Part shown: one piece after another, positions 41,965 to 50,769 of the stretch
Numbering within the stretch: position 1 is the stretch's first letter
Layout: each line of letters opens with the position of its first letter
Assembly: GCA_910579975.1 (NCBI GenBank)
Contig: CAJTWU010000003.1
Span: 4,038-68,037 of the forward strand
DNA: 64,000 nucleotides
Direction: 5' to 3'
Source of the DNA: an uncultured Vampirovibrio sp.
Lineage (GTDB): Bacteria > Cyanobacteriota > Vampirovibrionia > Gastranaerophilales > Gastranaerophilaceae
The notes under the pieces: model-generated
What the model was told of the DNA's origin: nothing
What the model saw: only the letters and a program-made list of their open reading frames with translations
The model's database searches: none
Translations under genes and position numbers: made by a program

Positions 41965-42087
41965 CTAATCCTGTTGGAGAAGTTCTTCTCTCCATTTATT
42001 AAGCTGTTCTTCTACAAATTCTAAATCATCGGATTTGAGTTCAATTTCAATATCGCCTTTTTTCATTTTAAAAACGTATTCGTGCAT
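41965..42087 (-). CDS. 40-residue protein paralogous to the next protein's N-terminus
   Basis: ATG 42087 follows GGAGG by 4-5 nt and opens 40 codons (MHEYVFKMKKGDIEIELKSD and then DLEFVEEQLNKWREELLQQD), ending in TAG 3 bp before the next ATG. The sequence aligns with the first ~38 residues of the 41242-41961 product (YxF+hKKG...hxLxxxDxEhVxEQhxxW). It is a free-standing module, too short for usual ORF callers. Confidence 0.8.
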   Translation of the reverse strand: MHEYVFKMKKGDIEIELKSDDLEFVEEQLNKWREELLQQD

Positions 42088-42133
42088 AAATCCTCCTTAA
42101 TAAATTGAGTTTACCATAAAAGGGAGTTTCTTA

Positions 42134-43366
42134 TCAAGTCTGTAAATATTTTTTACCAATCAGCTCATCAGGAAGGAATTGCTGATAAACATCAGGCGCC
42201 TCATGAGAATAAATATATCCTTCTCCAAACCCATATTTTTTAGCATCCTTATAATGTGCATCCCTCAAATGCATAGGAGGAGGAAAATCCTTACCGGACT
42301 CAATATCCGCCAAAGCCATGTCAATCGCCATACAAACTTTATTTGATTTTGGAGCCCGCGCTACATATACTACTGCATTTGCAAGCGGTATTCTCCCCTC
42401 TGGAAGTCCTATTATTTCAACAGCACGATATGCATCAACTGCAATTCTCATTGCTTCAGGATCAGCAAGTCCAACATCTTCTGCTGCACAGACGATTAGC
42501 CTTCTTGCAATAAATCTCGGATCCTCACCGGCTTCAATCATTTTTGCTAAATAATAAATTGCAGCATCAGGGTCTGAACCTCTTAAACTCTTCTGAAATG
42601 CCGAAGCACAATCATAATGTTCCTGTATAGAATATCTTGTATTCCTTTTTTGTGTAATACTTTCTAAGATTTCAATTGTCAATAACCTTGTATCTTTAGA
42701 AAAATTACTAGCAAAATAAGAATTTTCAACCATATTCAACGCTGTACGAGCATCACCACGAGCATTATTGACAATAAACTTAACGACTTCTTCTTCATAC
42801 TGAACAGGTTGATAATTTTTTTCCAGATACTCAAATCCTTTATTAACAATTTTTGCCATACTAATATCATTTATCGGATTAAGCCTGATAACCTGAACAC
42901 GCGAAATCAAAGCCGGTACAACCTGAAATGAAGGATTTTCGGTAGTAGAACCTATTAAAAATAAAGTGCCGTTTTCAAGATGAGGAAGCAAGGCATCTTG
43001 CTGGGTTCTAGAATAACGATGGATTTCATCAATAAACAAAATCGTTTTTTGTCCGGCTCTAAGCGCCTCACGAGCTTTTTCAACAGTTTCTTTAATCTCT
43101 TTTATGCCGGAGGATACAGCTGAAAGTTCAATAAATTGAGCTTCAACTTTAGTTGCTATAAGCCTTGCCAATGTAGTTTTACCGCATCCGGGAGTTCCCC
43201 ATAAAATAAGAGAAAACAGTCTTTGGGTTTTTAATAAATTTAAAAGCGGAGAATTTGGTGCTACAACATTGGATTGACCTAAAAAATCATCCAGAGTTTT
43301 AGGACGCATAGTCTCTGCTAAAGGTTTTTGTTTATTTGCTTCTTCCAGTTGTGAAAATAAATCCAT
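42134..43366 (-). CDS. rarA: replication-associated recombination protein A
   Basis: The 410-residue AAA+ protein has Walker A GTPGCGKT (57-64), Walker B ILFIDEIHR, sensor GSTTENPSF, ALNMVENSY and the RarA C-terminal tetramerisation region (AIYYLAKMIEAGEDPRFIAR, RIPLANAVVYVA). RarA (MgsA) acts at stalled replication forks. It is in a leftward operon, 2 bp after the upstream exported-protein gene. Confidence 0.95.
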   Translation of the reverse strand: MDLFSQLEEANKQKPLAETMRPKTLDDFLGQSNVVAPNSPLLNLLKTQRLFSLILWGTPGCGKTTLARLIATKVEAQFIELSAVSSGIKEIKETVEKAREALRAGQKTILFIDEIHRYSRTQQDALLPHLENGTLFLIGSTTENPSFQVVPALISRVQVIRLNPINDISMAKIVNKGFEYLEKNYQPVQYEEEVVKFIVNNARGDARTALNMVENSYFASNFSKDTRLLTIEILESITQKRNTRYSIQEHYDCASAFQKSLRGSDPDAAIYYLAKMIEAGEDPRFIARRLIVCAAEDVGLADPEAMRIAVDAYRAVEIIGLPEGRIPLANAVVYVARAPKSNKVCMAIDMALADIESGKDFPPPMHLRDAHYKDAKKYGFGEGYIYSHEAPDVYQQFLPDELIGKKYLQT

Positions 43367-43368
43367 AG

Positions 43369-44463
43369 TTAATTTTGATAGTCTCTTAAAGGCGGACGAT
43401 TTACATCATAATCGCCGTATAAATTATTCTTTCTAGTTCGTTTTATTTCAATAGGTTCAATTTGCGGTTCTTTTTTTATAAAAATTGCCTCTTTAATATT
43501 ATTAGCACCGTTTTGAACTTTATTTTTAATCTCATTTATACCAACAGGCTTTGCTTCAACCTCCAGCGTTGCTTGATTTTTACGTTCTTTTCTTTCTTGC
43601 TGTGCCTGTTTAAATTGTTCTTTTTTCTTATCTATTTTAACTTTTGTATCTTCTTTAAAGACTTCATAATCAGCCTTTTTCTTAACATAAATTTTGTCAT
43701 ATTCTTTGCCTAAGTGCCTGTATTTTTTTGTAAATACATTATCAATATTACCCATATCATAATAAATCTGCTTAGACTCTTTTGCTAAAACATCTTCAGG
43801 AAGGATATTTGCTTGAACATTTTGTGCAATTTGAGGACAAATATATTTTGAGTAATCCTTAATTTTACTCAATTGCTCTGTTTGAGGAGATGTTCCACGG
43901 GTAATAATACGGTTCTCACAAACACTAATTGTTTTGTAATAAGTATCTGACCATAGTTTTTGATTAGTGCTTGTGTCAACTAAAACAGCGTAAGTTGAAA
44001 CTTTATATGCCGGATCAACTACTGTAGCACCGGGTATATTCAAAAAATCCCACGGTGTTCTTCTAAGAATATAGTTTTCTGCATCAATATAAGATGTCAT
44101 CAAGAGTACGTACCTTGAGTTGGTTTTATTTGCAAGTTTTTTTAATGCAACATAATCCAAATTATATGAAGTTCTAAATCTTGAAGTCATATTTTTAGCT
44201 GTAAGCATGCTTGAAGCATCTTTTTTTAAAAGACTGCGGGTTTCGCTAACAGAAGGAGCCTTAATAAAATCGGTAGTATTTAGAAGTGTTGCAACTTCAT
44301 CCGCAAAAAATTCAGCAGAGGCATCATAAATATATGAATCTAATGCTGCATTTTCAGTTACAATATTGTCTGGAATAACCAAAACCCTATAATTCTCTGC
44401 AAATACTTGAGGTGCAAAGAAAACAAATATCCCAACTATCAATAATTTTACTAAATCTCTCAC
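43369..44463 (-). CDS. hypothetical exported protein, apparently leaderless GTG start
   Basis: A promoter TTGCAT-18-TATAAT lies inside the longest open frame, so the real start is GTG 44463, giving a perfect signal peptide (MRDLVKLLIVGIFVFFAPQV, cleavage after VFA) and 364 residues. The mature N-terminal half looks like a periplasmic lipoprotein-type domain (SRYVLLMTSYIDAENYILRR, STYAVLVDTSTNQKLWSDTY) reminiscent of proteins that measure or bind envelope components. The C-terminal third is Lys/Glu-rich coiled coil plus a basic tail. The -10 ends 6 nt before GTG, so the mRNA is probably leaderless. Confidence 0.75.
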   Translation of the reverse strand: MRDLVKLLIVGIFVFFAPQVFAENYRVLVIPDNIVTENAALDSYIYDASAEFFADEVATLLNTTDFIKAPSVSETRSLLKKDASSMLTAKNMTSRFRTSYNLDYVALKKLANKTNSRYVLLMTSYIDAENYILRRTPWDFLNIPGATVVDPAYKVSTYAVLVDTSTNQKLWSDTYYKTISVCENRIITRGTSPQTEQLSKIKDYSKYICPQIAQNVQANILPEDVLAKESKQIYYDMGNIDNVFTKKYRHLGKEYDKIYVKKKADYEVFKEDTKVKIDKKKEQFKQAQQERKERKNQATLEVEAKPVGINEIKNKVQNGANNIKEAIFIKKEPQIEPIEIKRTRKNNLYGDYDVNRPPLRDYQN

Positions 44464-44469
44464 ATCAGG

Positions 44470-44517
44470 ATTATAGCATAAATGCATGTTGTTATGCAAT
44501 TTTATTTTTGATATTAT
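44470..44517. promoter_or_regulatory. overlapping divergent promoters
   Basis: Leftward: TTGCAT (44499-44494), 18 bp, TGC-extended TATAAT (44475-44470). Rightward: TTGTTA (44489-44494), 17 bp, TATTAT (44512-44517). The two share their -35 region, so they probably compete or are co-regulated. Confidence 0.6.
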
Positions 44518-44542
44518 GTATTGAAATTAGAGGAAAATATAC

Positions 44543-46279
44543 ATGAATACAGCCGAATATTTAGTAAAAAAACTTGAAGAACTCGGGATAAACGACTTTT
44601 TTGGGCTTCCCGGTGATTATAATTTCAATATACTATATGCTATAGAAAATAACCCTAATACAAATTGGATTGGCTGTACAAATGAACTTAATGCCGGTTA
44701 CGCAGCAGACGGTTACGCCCGTCAACGCGGTTACGGTGCAATTGTTACAACTTACGGAGTTGGTGAATTAAGTGCAATGAATGCAATAGCAGGAAGCTAC
44801 GCTGAAAATGTTCCTGTTATAACTATCGTTGGCGTACCAGCAACAAAATGTTTAGAAGAAAAAACTCTTGTGCATCATAATTTTTGGAATATAAATACAA
44901 GAGCATTTGAAAATGCTCATAAATCAATTGTTGAGACAACAGCTTTTTTAAATAGAGATAATGCAAAAATCGAAATTGACCGTGTACTAAAAATCTTTGT
45001 TAAAGAAAAAAGACCTGTATATATTGCAATTCCTATTGACATTGCAAAAATGGAACTCTCATACCGCAACACCGACTATGAATGGATAAGTGATAAAAAT
45101 ACATTAGAAACTGTTATTGCTAAAATTACACGTAAAATTAATAATTCAATAAATCCTGTTATATTAGGCGACACGCTTATAAAAAGATATGAGGCGCGAC
45201 TTGAATATAAAGAGTTTGTTGAGAAAACCGGCATACCGGCAACAAACTTTTTAATGGGAACCGGGCTTATTAATTCTGATTATCCAAATTATTTAGGAAC
45301 TTATTTTGGCAAATACAGAAATGTAAGAGCACAAGAAAGACTTGAAAACACCGACTGTTTAATTGCTGTTGGTGCAATTTACAGTGACTTAAATTCTTTT
45401 GGATTTAATTTACCATATAAAATTAACTCACACATAGCAATTTATGGTACATATACTTATGTTGAAGGAGAAAAATTCGATAACATAAAGATGACTGATG
45501 TTCTTGAAGGACTAACAGAAACTCTGGGAACACGAGAATTCAATATTGAAAAGCCTCTGATAGGATATGAAAAATCAAAAATCATATCAGATGAACTGAC
45601 ATCAGAATATATTTATCCACGTTTACAAGAATTTATTAAAGAAAACGACATTGTTATAGCAGAAACCGGAATTGTGACCAATGGTGTTGTACAAATAAAA
45701 TTCCCAAACAATACAGAATTGCATACCCAAACGCTCTGGGGTTCAATAGGCTGGGCGACTCCCGCTGCTTTTGGAGCTTGTATTGCAAATCCAAACACTA
45801 GAGTTATCCTTATAACAGGAGAAGGCTCTCATCAGCTTACTGCAATGGAAATTGGAAATATGCTAAGGCATAATGTAAAACCTGTAATTATAGTGCTTAA
45901 TAATAACGGATATACAATTGAAAGATTACTATCAGATAGCCCTGAAGATAATTTCAATAATATTATGCAAATGAACTATTCAAAATTTGCACGTGTATTT
46001 GAAGGAGATGTATGGTCAACAAAAGTTTCTACTGCAGATGATTTTGACAAAGCTCTGAAAGTAACACAAATTATGAACAAGCTTTGTTATATAGAAATCT
46101 GCACTGCACAAAATGACATGCCTGAATTAAGCAAAGAAGTTGTGACAAATTTAAAAAACAATTCCACCTCCATTCCTGAAGCTTATTGTAAAAGAGCTGA
46201 TGAAGTAAAATTAACTAAGCATGAAGATATGAATTTTGGAACAACAATCCATGAAAGTTTAAGAAAAGAGGAAGAATAA
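44543..46279 (+). CDS. thiamine-diphosphate alpha-keto acid decarboxylase (PDC/IPDC family)
   Basis: The 578-residue protein has three typical domains: N-terminal PYR with FGLPGDYNF, catalytic E48 (CTNELNAGYAADGYA) and H111-H112 (LVHHNF), a central domain, and a C-terminal PP domain with GEGSHQLTAMEI and NNNGYTIER. It decarboxylates pyruvate, indolepyruvate, phenylpyruvate or branched 2-keto acids non-oxidatively to aldehydes. The GEG form of the TPP motif resembles branched-chain keto acid decarboxylases. Substrate uncertain. AGAGGA lies 9 nt upstream of the ATG. gmk follows with no gap. Confidence 0.88.
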   Translation: MNTAEYLVKKLEELGINDFFGLPGDYNFNILYAIENNPNTNWIGCTNELNAGYAADGYARQRGYGAIVTTYGVGELSAMNAIAGSYAENVPVITIVGVPATKCLEEKTLVHHNFWNINTRAFENAHKSIVETTAFLNRDNAKIEIDRVLKIFVKEKRPVYIAIPIDIAKMELSYRNTDYEWISDKNTLETVIAKITRKINNSINPVILGDTLIKRYEARLEYKEFVEKTGIPATNFLMGTGLINSDYPNYLGTYFGKYRNVRAQERLENTDCLIAVGAIYSDLNSFGFNLPYKINSHIAIYGTYTYVEGEKFDNIKMTDVLEGLTETLGTREFNIEKPLIGYEKSKIISDELTSEYIYPRLQEFIKENDIVIAETGIVTNGVVQIKFPNNTELHTQTLWGSIGWATPAAFGACIANPNTRVILITGEGSHQLTAMEIGNMLRHNVKPVIIVLNNNGYTIERLLSDSPEDNFNNIMQMNYSKFARVFEGDVWSTKVSTADDFDKALKVTQIMNKLCYIEICTAQNDMPELSKEVVTNLKNNSTSIPEAYCKRADEVKLTKHEDMNFGTTIHESLRKEEE

Positions 46280-46825
46280 ATGGGAAAATTATTTGTTATC
46301 TCCGGTTCATCAGGAGTCGGCAAAGGCACTGTAATTAAAGAATTTCTAAAAAAACATCCTGAATTTAAACTTTCAGTATCTTGTACTACCCGTTCCCCGC
46401 GAGAAGGTGAGATACATGGGATTAATTATTTCTTCTTATCAAAGGATGAGTTCAAAACATGCATTGAACAAAATGAATTTTTAGAATATGCAGAGTTTTC
46501 AGGAAACATGTACGGCACACAAAAAGCTTATGTAGAAGCAAAACTTGCAGAAGGTAAAAATTTAATATTGGAAATTGACACTCAAGGTGCATTAAATGTA
46601 AAAAGAATTATGCCTAATGCACAATTAATATTTATCCTTCCTCCGTCATTACAAGAATTGGAAGCACGACTTCGCGGCCGTCATACAGAAACAGAAGAGG
46701 CAATTCAAAAAAGGCTTCAAACAGTAAAATCCGAGATGGAAAACTCAAAGCATTTTGATTACCAAATAGTTAACGACAGCATAGATAATGCCGTCGCTAA
46801 ACTTGAGGAATTATTAATATTATAA
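46280..46825 (+). CDS. gmk: guanylate kinase
   Basis: The 181-residue kinase has P-loop SGSSGVGKGT, CTTRSPREGEIHGINYFF, YAEFSGNMYGT and RLRGRHTETEEAI. It converts GMP to GDP. The N-terminal extension is minimal. It starts at the base after the decarboxylase stop; GAGGAAG within that gene serves as ribosome binding site. It is convergent with the next gene, a 1-bp gap apart. Confidence 0.95.
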   Translation: MGKLFVISGSSGVGKGTVIKEFLKKHPEFKLSVSCTTRSPREGEIHGINYFFLSKDEFKTCIEQNEFLEYAEFSGNMYGTQKAYVEAKLAEGKNLILEIDTQGALNVKRIMPNAQLIFILPPSLQELEARLRGRHTETEEAIQKRLQTVKSEMENSKHFDYQIVNDSIDNAVAKLEELLIL

Positions 46826-46826
46826 A

Positions 46827-48971
46827 CTAATATTTTTTAAGAATTGCATCAACAAATTTTGGGAAACTAATCATACCTATCGCTTGATTATTACCTTTTC
46901 CATCACGTCGGATTGTTAACTTTGCCGGATTTGCATCAGCCATTATATTATAAGCACTACCGCCTAACTTGCGTTCTTCAGAGGTATTACATCCTTTGTT
47001 TGCAATTTCTGCATAATCATCAACATCATCTTTATCATTATTAATGCCTGTTAACCATTCAGTGATAACAGCATTAGCTGCTGTTTGTAACTTATCTTTT
47101 TTCAAACCTGTTTCAGCAAGAGCTTTGACCACAGTTTTACCTAGTGTTGTCAATTTATCTTTCGCAATAACATTTATTTGATCACTTTCAAATGCACCAC
47201 GTTTTTTTGCTGTAAATATTTCTATACAATAATTCCCATTATATAGATCTTTAAATGAAGTTTGAGCAGTCAATACCTGATCATTCAGCTTTTTATCGCC
47301 ACCCCAAATCCTAAATCCGGGAAACTGGTCATTTTCATATGGAGTTAAGCTTACAATATTCTCTTCACCCCAGGAAGCATTTTCAATAGCTTTACCTAAT
47401 AATAAATCTTTTTCTGGTACAAAACTTTGAACATCAGTTTTAATATCATCTAATTTTGCATCAACATTCGGAGTTTGAGAACCTTTTTCACATCTGAAAC
47501 CTTTAGCTTCATCTAACCAGACACCTTGCCATTCTTTCAAACTACCATCTGAGTCAACAATAAATAATCGTTTATAATTCCTATCGCCTGTAGTTACTTT
47601 TTCCTGAAAAACTCTTGTTCCATCAGATTTTGCTTGAACTTCTACTAACGTATCAGTTGCAGCTTTAACTGCAGCAAGAGTTGCTGCTTGTTGTTGGATT
47701 TGCTCAGGAGAAATAGACTCACCGGCTTTGACTTCTCCGCCAACCTTTTGAATTTTTCTATCTTTCAACCCAACTCCGCTAACATATTTCATATTACCAT
47801 CTTTATCAACATATCTGATTATTTGATAATTATACCGGCTATTTTTATCCACCCATGCAGTCTTAATACCTTTTGGGACTCCAGTTATACCATTTAAGGT
47901 TGTTAATTGTTCCTTGGTTAATGCAGTAACATACCCGTCATCTACAAGTTTTTTCATATTCTGTTCACCTGTTTGTCCTGAAAAATCAGTTACAGCGGTT
48001 TGTTTTTTGATGTTTTCAACATCAACTCCCTCTGTTTTCAATGCAGCAGTAGTTGAGTCAACACCATTAGCCTTACCTAATAAAGGATCATCAGGAAAAT
48101 CTTCATGAAGACTTGCATATTTGCTATCGGCAATTTCTGCTTTAGCCATACGTATCCAGTAATACAACTGATCAACATTTTCAGGTGCAGCATTTGTATC
48201 GGCAATTTCCAAAAGTTTAGCTATAGAGGCTCTTGTTTCTTCAGAAACTGCATTATCTTTTTTTAGTTCCAGTGCTGTTTTTGTTAAATTTTCATAAACA
48301 GCTTCCAAAACTTTCTTCATTTCAGCTTTTTTATCACTATCAGCGTTTGTTAACTTCTCTGCATATAACGTTTTAAAACTTTTCTTTTTTGTAGTTTGCA
48401 ATGAATACAAAAATTCCAGCGCATCAACACCATCTTTTAATTGAGTTGTTGTATTATTATCTTCACCAACTTTTAAAATAGTTTTGAAATCAGTATTAGT
48501 TTTTGCAAAATCTGTAGCAGCAGTTTTTGATTCATTTGAAGCTTCTATTCTGCTTCCATTATTAAACTTTTTCTGAATTTTTGTTTTATTTTCTTCATAT
48601 AATGCTTGAAGTGCATCATAGTTTTCCTGTTTTACAGATTTATACCTGTTTAAAGTTACTTCTATAGTATCTCTTTCAGTACCTTCCGGCAAGGATTTTG
48701 CATAATCCTCCAGTAATTTATAAAGAGTATTTTGTTTTCTTGTTAATTGACGTTTTTCGACTTCATCTTCTACAGTACTAGAACTACTACCATTAGTTGT
48801 CGAACTAAAACTATCGCCCCACATAGGCATCTGAAAACCGCCGCCCCAGCAGCTGTTCATAAAACCACCGTTGAAACCAGTAAAACCATTCATGTTTCCT
48901 AAACGACAATCCCACATAGTTTTATTCATTAAGCCCCAGAAAACCTGAGACAAATCAAATGGAAAAGGCAT
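46827..48971 (-). CDS. large hypothetical protein, lineage-specific
   Basis: The 714-residue protein starts MPFPFDLSQVFWGLMNK and has an unusual Met/Trp/Gly/Asn/Phe-rich stretch up to residue 55 (MNGFTGFNGGFMNS), then a Ser-rich linker. A long helical region (about 65-290) is followed by repeated beta-type units (KSDGTRVFQEKVTTGDRNYK, NSRYNYQIIRYVDKDGN) suggestive of small repeats that might bind a surface or polymer. It has no signal peptide and no membrane helix. The ATG has GGAG 8 nt upstream. Function unknown. Its divergent promoter region contains TTGTTACA-type repeats. Confidence 0.75.
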   Translation of the reverse strand: MPFPFDLSQVFWGLMNKTMWDCRLGNMNGFTGFNGGFMNSCWGGGFQMPMWGDSFSSTTNGSSSSTVEDEVEKRQLTRKQNTLYKLLEDYAKSLPEGTERDTIEVTLNRYKSVKQENYDALQALYEENKTKIQKKFNNGSRIEASNESKTAATDFAKTNTDFKTILKVGEDNNTTTQLKDGVDALEFLYSLQTTKKKSFKTLYAEKLTNADSDKKAEMKKVLEAVYENLTKTALELKKDNAVSEETRASIAKLLEIADTNAAPENVDQLYYWIRMAKAEIADSKYASLHEDFPDDPLLGKANGVDSTTAALKTEGVDVENIKKQTAVTDFSGQTGEQNMKKLVDDGYVTALTKEQLTTLNGITGVPKGIKTAWVDKNSRYNYQIIRYVDKDGNMKYVSGVGLKDRKIQKVGGEVKAGESISPEQIQQQAATLAAVKAATDTLVEVQAKSDGTRVFQEKVTTGDRNYKRLFIVDSDGSLKEWQGVWLDEAKGFRCEKGSQTPNVDAKLDDIKTDVQSFVPEKDLLLGKAIENASWGEENIVSLTPYENDQFPGFRIWGGDKKLNDQVLTAQTSFKDLYNGNYCIEIFTAKKRGAFESDQINVIAKDKLTTLGKTVVKALAETGLKKDKLQTAANAVITEWLTGINNDKDDVDDYAEIANKGCNTSEERKLGGSAYNIMADANPAKLTIRRDGKGNNQAIGMISFPKFVDAILKKY

Positions 48972-49141
48972 ATTCCCGTACTCCTTTTTTTACTTATCTG
49001 TTAATCTATACGGCATTTTTAGACAAAACTTTAGAATTTGAAATAAAATTGTTACATTATTTTACATTTGTACTTTATTTTTAATCTTGTTTCAGATATG
49101 ATAAGAACACTAGCCCATTATTATAAAAGGAGACAAAAGAA

Positions 49142-49642
49142 ATGCAAGTAATATTGAAAAAAGATGTTCAAAATATTGGTGAAGCCGGTGATTTAGTTAG
49201 CGTTAAAGACGGTTATGCTAGAAACTTCCTAATTCCTAAGAATTTTGCTGAATTAGCTACTGAAGGAGCTTTAAAAAACAGAGAACAAAATATCGCAAGA
49301 ATTAGAGCTAAACAAGAAAAATTACATCAAGAAGCATTAGCTAAAGCTGCTGAAATCGAAAAACTAGGTCAAATTGAATTGTCAGCAAAAGCTGGTGAAA
49401 GCGGCAAATTATTCGGTACAATCACTACTAAAAAATTATGTGAAGAACTTAAAGAAAAATCAAATATCGATGTTGATAGAAAGACTGTTTCACTTAACGC
49501 TCCTATCAATAAAATCGGTGAATATACTATGTTAATCAAATTAACTTCAAAAGTTAAAACTGAACTTAAGATTGTTGTTACAGCCTCTGAAGTTGTAAAA
49601 GAATCAGTAGAAGAAACTGTTGAAGAAGCTGTTGAGGCATAG
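49142..49642 (+). CDS. rplI: 50S ribosomal protein L9
   Basis: The 166-residue L9 has the N-terminal QVILKKDVQNIGEAGDLVSV and KDGYARNFLIPKNFAELAT, then the connecting helix and C-terminal domain (KLFGTITTKKL). A short acidic extension (VEETVEEAVEA) makes it slightly longer than the usual ~150. AAAGGAG precedes the ATG. It is monocistronic with a strong terminator; rpsF, often nearby, is absent here. Confidence 0.96.
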   Translation: MQVILKKDVQNIGEAGDLVSVKDGYARNFLIPKNFAELATEGALKNREQNIARIRAKQEKLHQEALAKAAEIEKLGQIELSAKAGESGKLFGTITTKKLCEELKEKSNIDVDRKTVSLNAPINKIGEYTMLIKLTSKVKTELKIVVTASEVVKESVEETVEEAVEA

Positions 49643-49655
49643 ATTTTAATATTAT

Positions 49656-49694
49656 AAAAAATGTGCCGTCCTATTTTAGTACGGCACATTTTTA
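49656..49694 (+). terminator. intrinsic terminator of rplI
   Basis: AAAAAATGTGCCGT / ACGGCACATTTTTT stem with an 11-nt loop, T-rich tail. Confidence 0.9.
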
Positions 49695-49714
49695 TTATAT
49701 AGGAAGAAGAGAAC

Positions 49715-50767
49715 ATGAAACTAAACTCAAGATGCTTTCCCTCCGGAGCATTGGCATACAGTGACTTAGATCCTACTGTAAGAATGGTCGCAAAACTGTT
49801 TGAAAAAACGCCATACTTGCCATTTCTACCCAATATTGCACCGGAAGATACCATACTTAAAAGAACATTAGGAAATATTCCCGGTGTAGCTTTAAATGGA
49901 AAAAAGGTTATTTTTCAACTTGGTTCTGATAAATATAAACAAGCATTAGCAGATCTTGAAAAAGCTTGTAATAATCCTACAACAGAACTTCTGGAACCTT
50001 ATGCAATAGAGTCCGTTTTTATGGAAAAATTTGAGTGTCTTATACGCAAATTTAAATCAACAGAAGCTTGTGTAAACATTCTCGGACCGTTTACACTATC
50101 TCAAATACTTATGGCTGCTGCCGATGAACAAATGCCGGCTGATAAAAGTTTCAAAAAACTATTTATACAAGCAGTATGTGTCAAAGCATTATGGGCAATT
50201 AACAAAATAAAAGAAATCTCAAAATCAACTATTCCTATTATTGTTTTAGAAGAGCCAATGCTTGCAAAACTAGGTAATATAAAACGTGTCAATGAAGATA
50301 TTACTGTTGATTATGTAACAGGCATGCTTGCAAAAGTTGTAGAAAAAATCCAACCAACCGGAGCGTTGCTTGCCGTTCAATGTTTTGATAAATGCGATTG
50401 GAAGATTCCTATCAACGCTGGAATAGATATTATTTCATTTGATGCATACAATAATCCAAATAATTTATGTATAATCCCTGAACATATTACTAACTTCTTA
50501 GAAAGAGGCGGGAAAATTAATTGGGGAATTGTTCCTACAAAAAATGAGTCTATTGTAAAAAATATAAATTTAGATTTAATTGAGAAAAGATTTTTAAATA
50601 CTTTAGAAGGGCTTGTTCTTGCCGGAGTTCCCAGACCGCTTGTTTATAACTCTGCGCTTGTTTCTTTGCAAGGTGATGTCGATAAGCTGCCTATAATATT
50701 TGCTGAAAAAGCACTTATACTTGCCACCCAACTTTCTAAAAAAATACCATCAGTAAAAAAGAAATAG
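49715..50767 (+). CDS. MetE/UROD-like protein of unknown function
   Basis: The 350-residue protein fits the MetE C-terminal/uroporphyrinogen decarboxylase-like TIM-barrel group: FPSGALAYSDLDPTVRM and PYLPFLPNI at the N-terminus, ILGPFTLSQIL, IIVLEEPMLAKLG, GALLAVQCFDKCDWKIPIN, DIISFDAY, GGKINWGIVPTKNE. Such proteins are often methyltransferases, but the full zinc-ligand set of methionine synthase is not evident. GAAGAAGAG precedes the ATG. Convergent with the next gene. Confidence 0.7.
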   Translation: MKLNSRCFPSGALAYSDLDPTVRMVAKLFEKTPYLPFLPNIAPEDTILKRTLGNIPGVALNGKKVIFQLGSDKYKQALADLEKACNNPTTELLEPYAIESVFMEKFECLIRKFKSTEACVNILGPFTLSQILMAAADEQMPADKSFKKLFIQAVCVKALWAINKIKEISKSTIPIIVLEEPMLAKLGNIKRVNEDITVDYVTGMLAKVVEKIQPTGALLAVQCFDKCDWKIPINAGIDIISFDAYNNPNNLCIIPEHITNFLERGGKINWGIVPTKNESIVKNINLDLIEKRFLNTLEGLVLAGVPRPLVYNSALVSLQGDVDKLPIIFAEKALILATQLSKKIPSVKKK

Positions 50768-50769
50768 AA

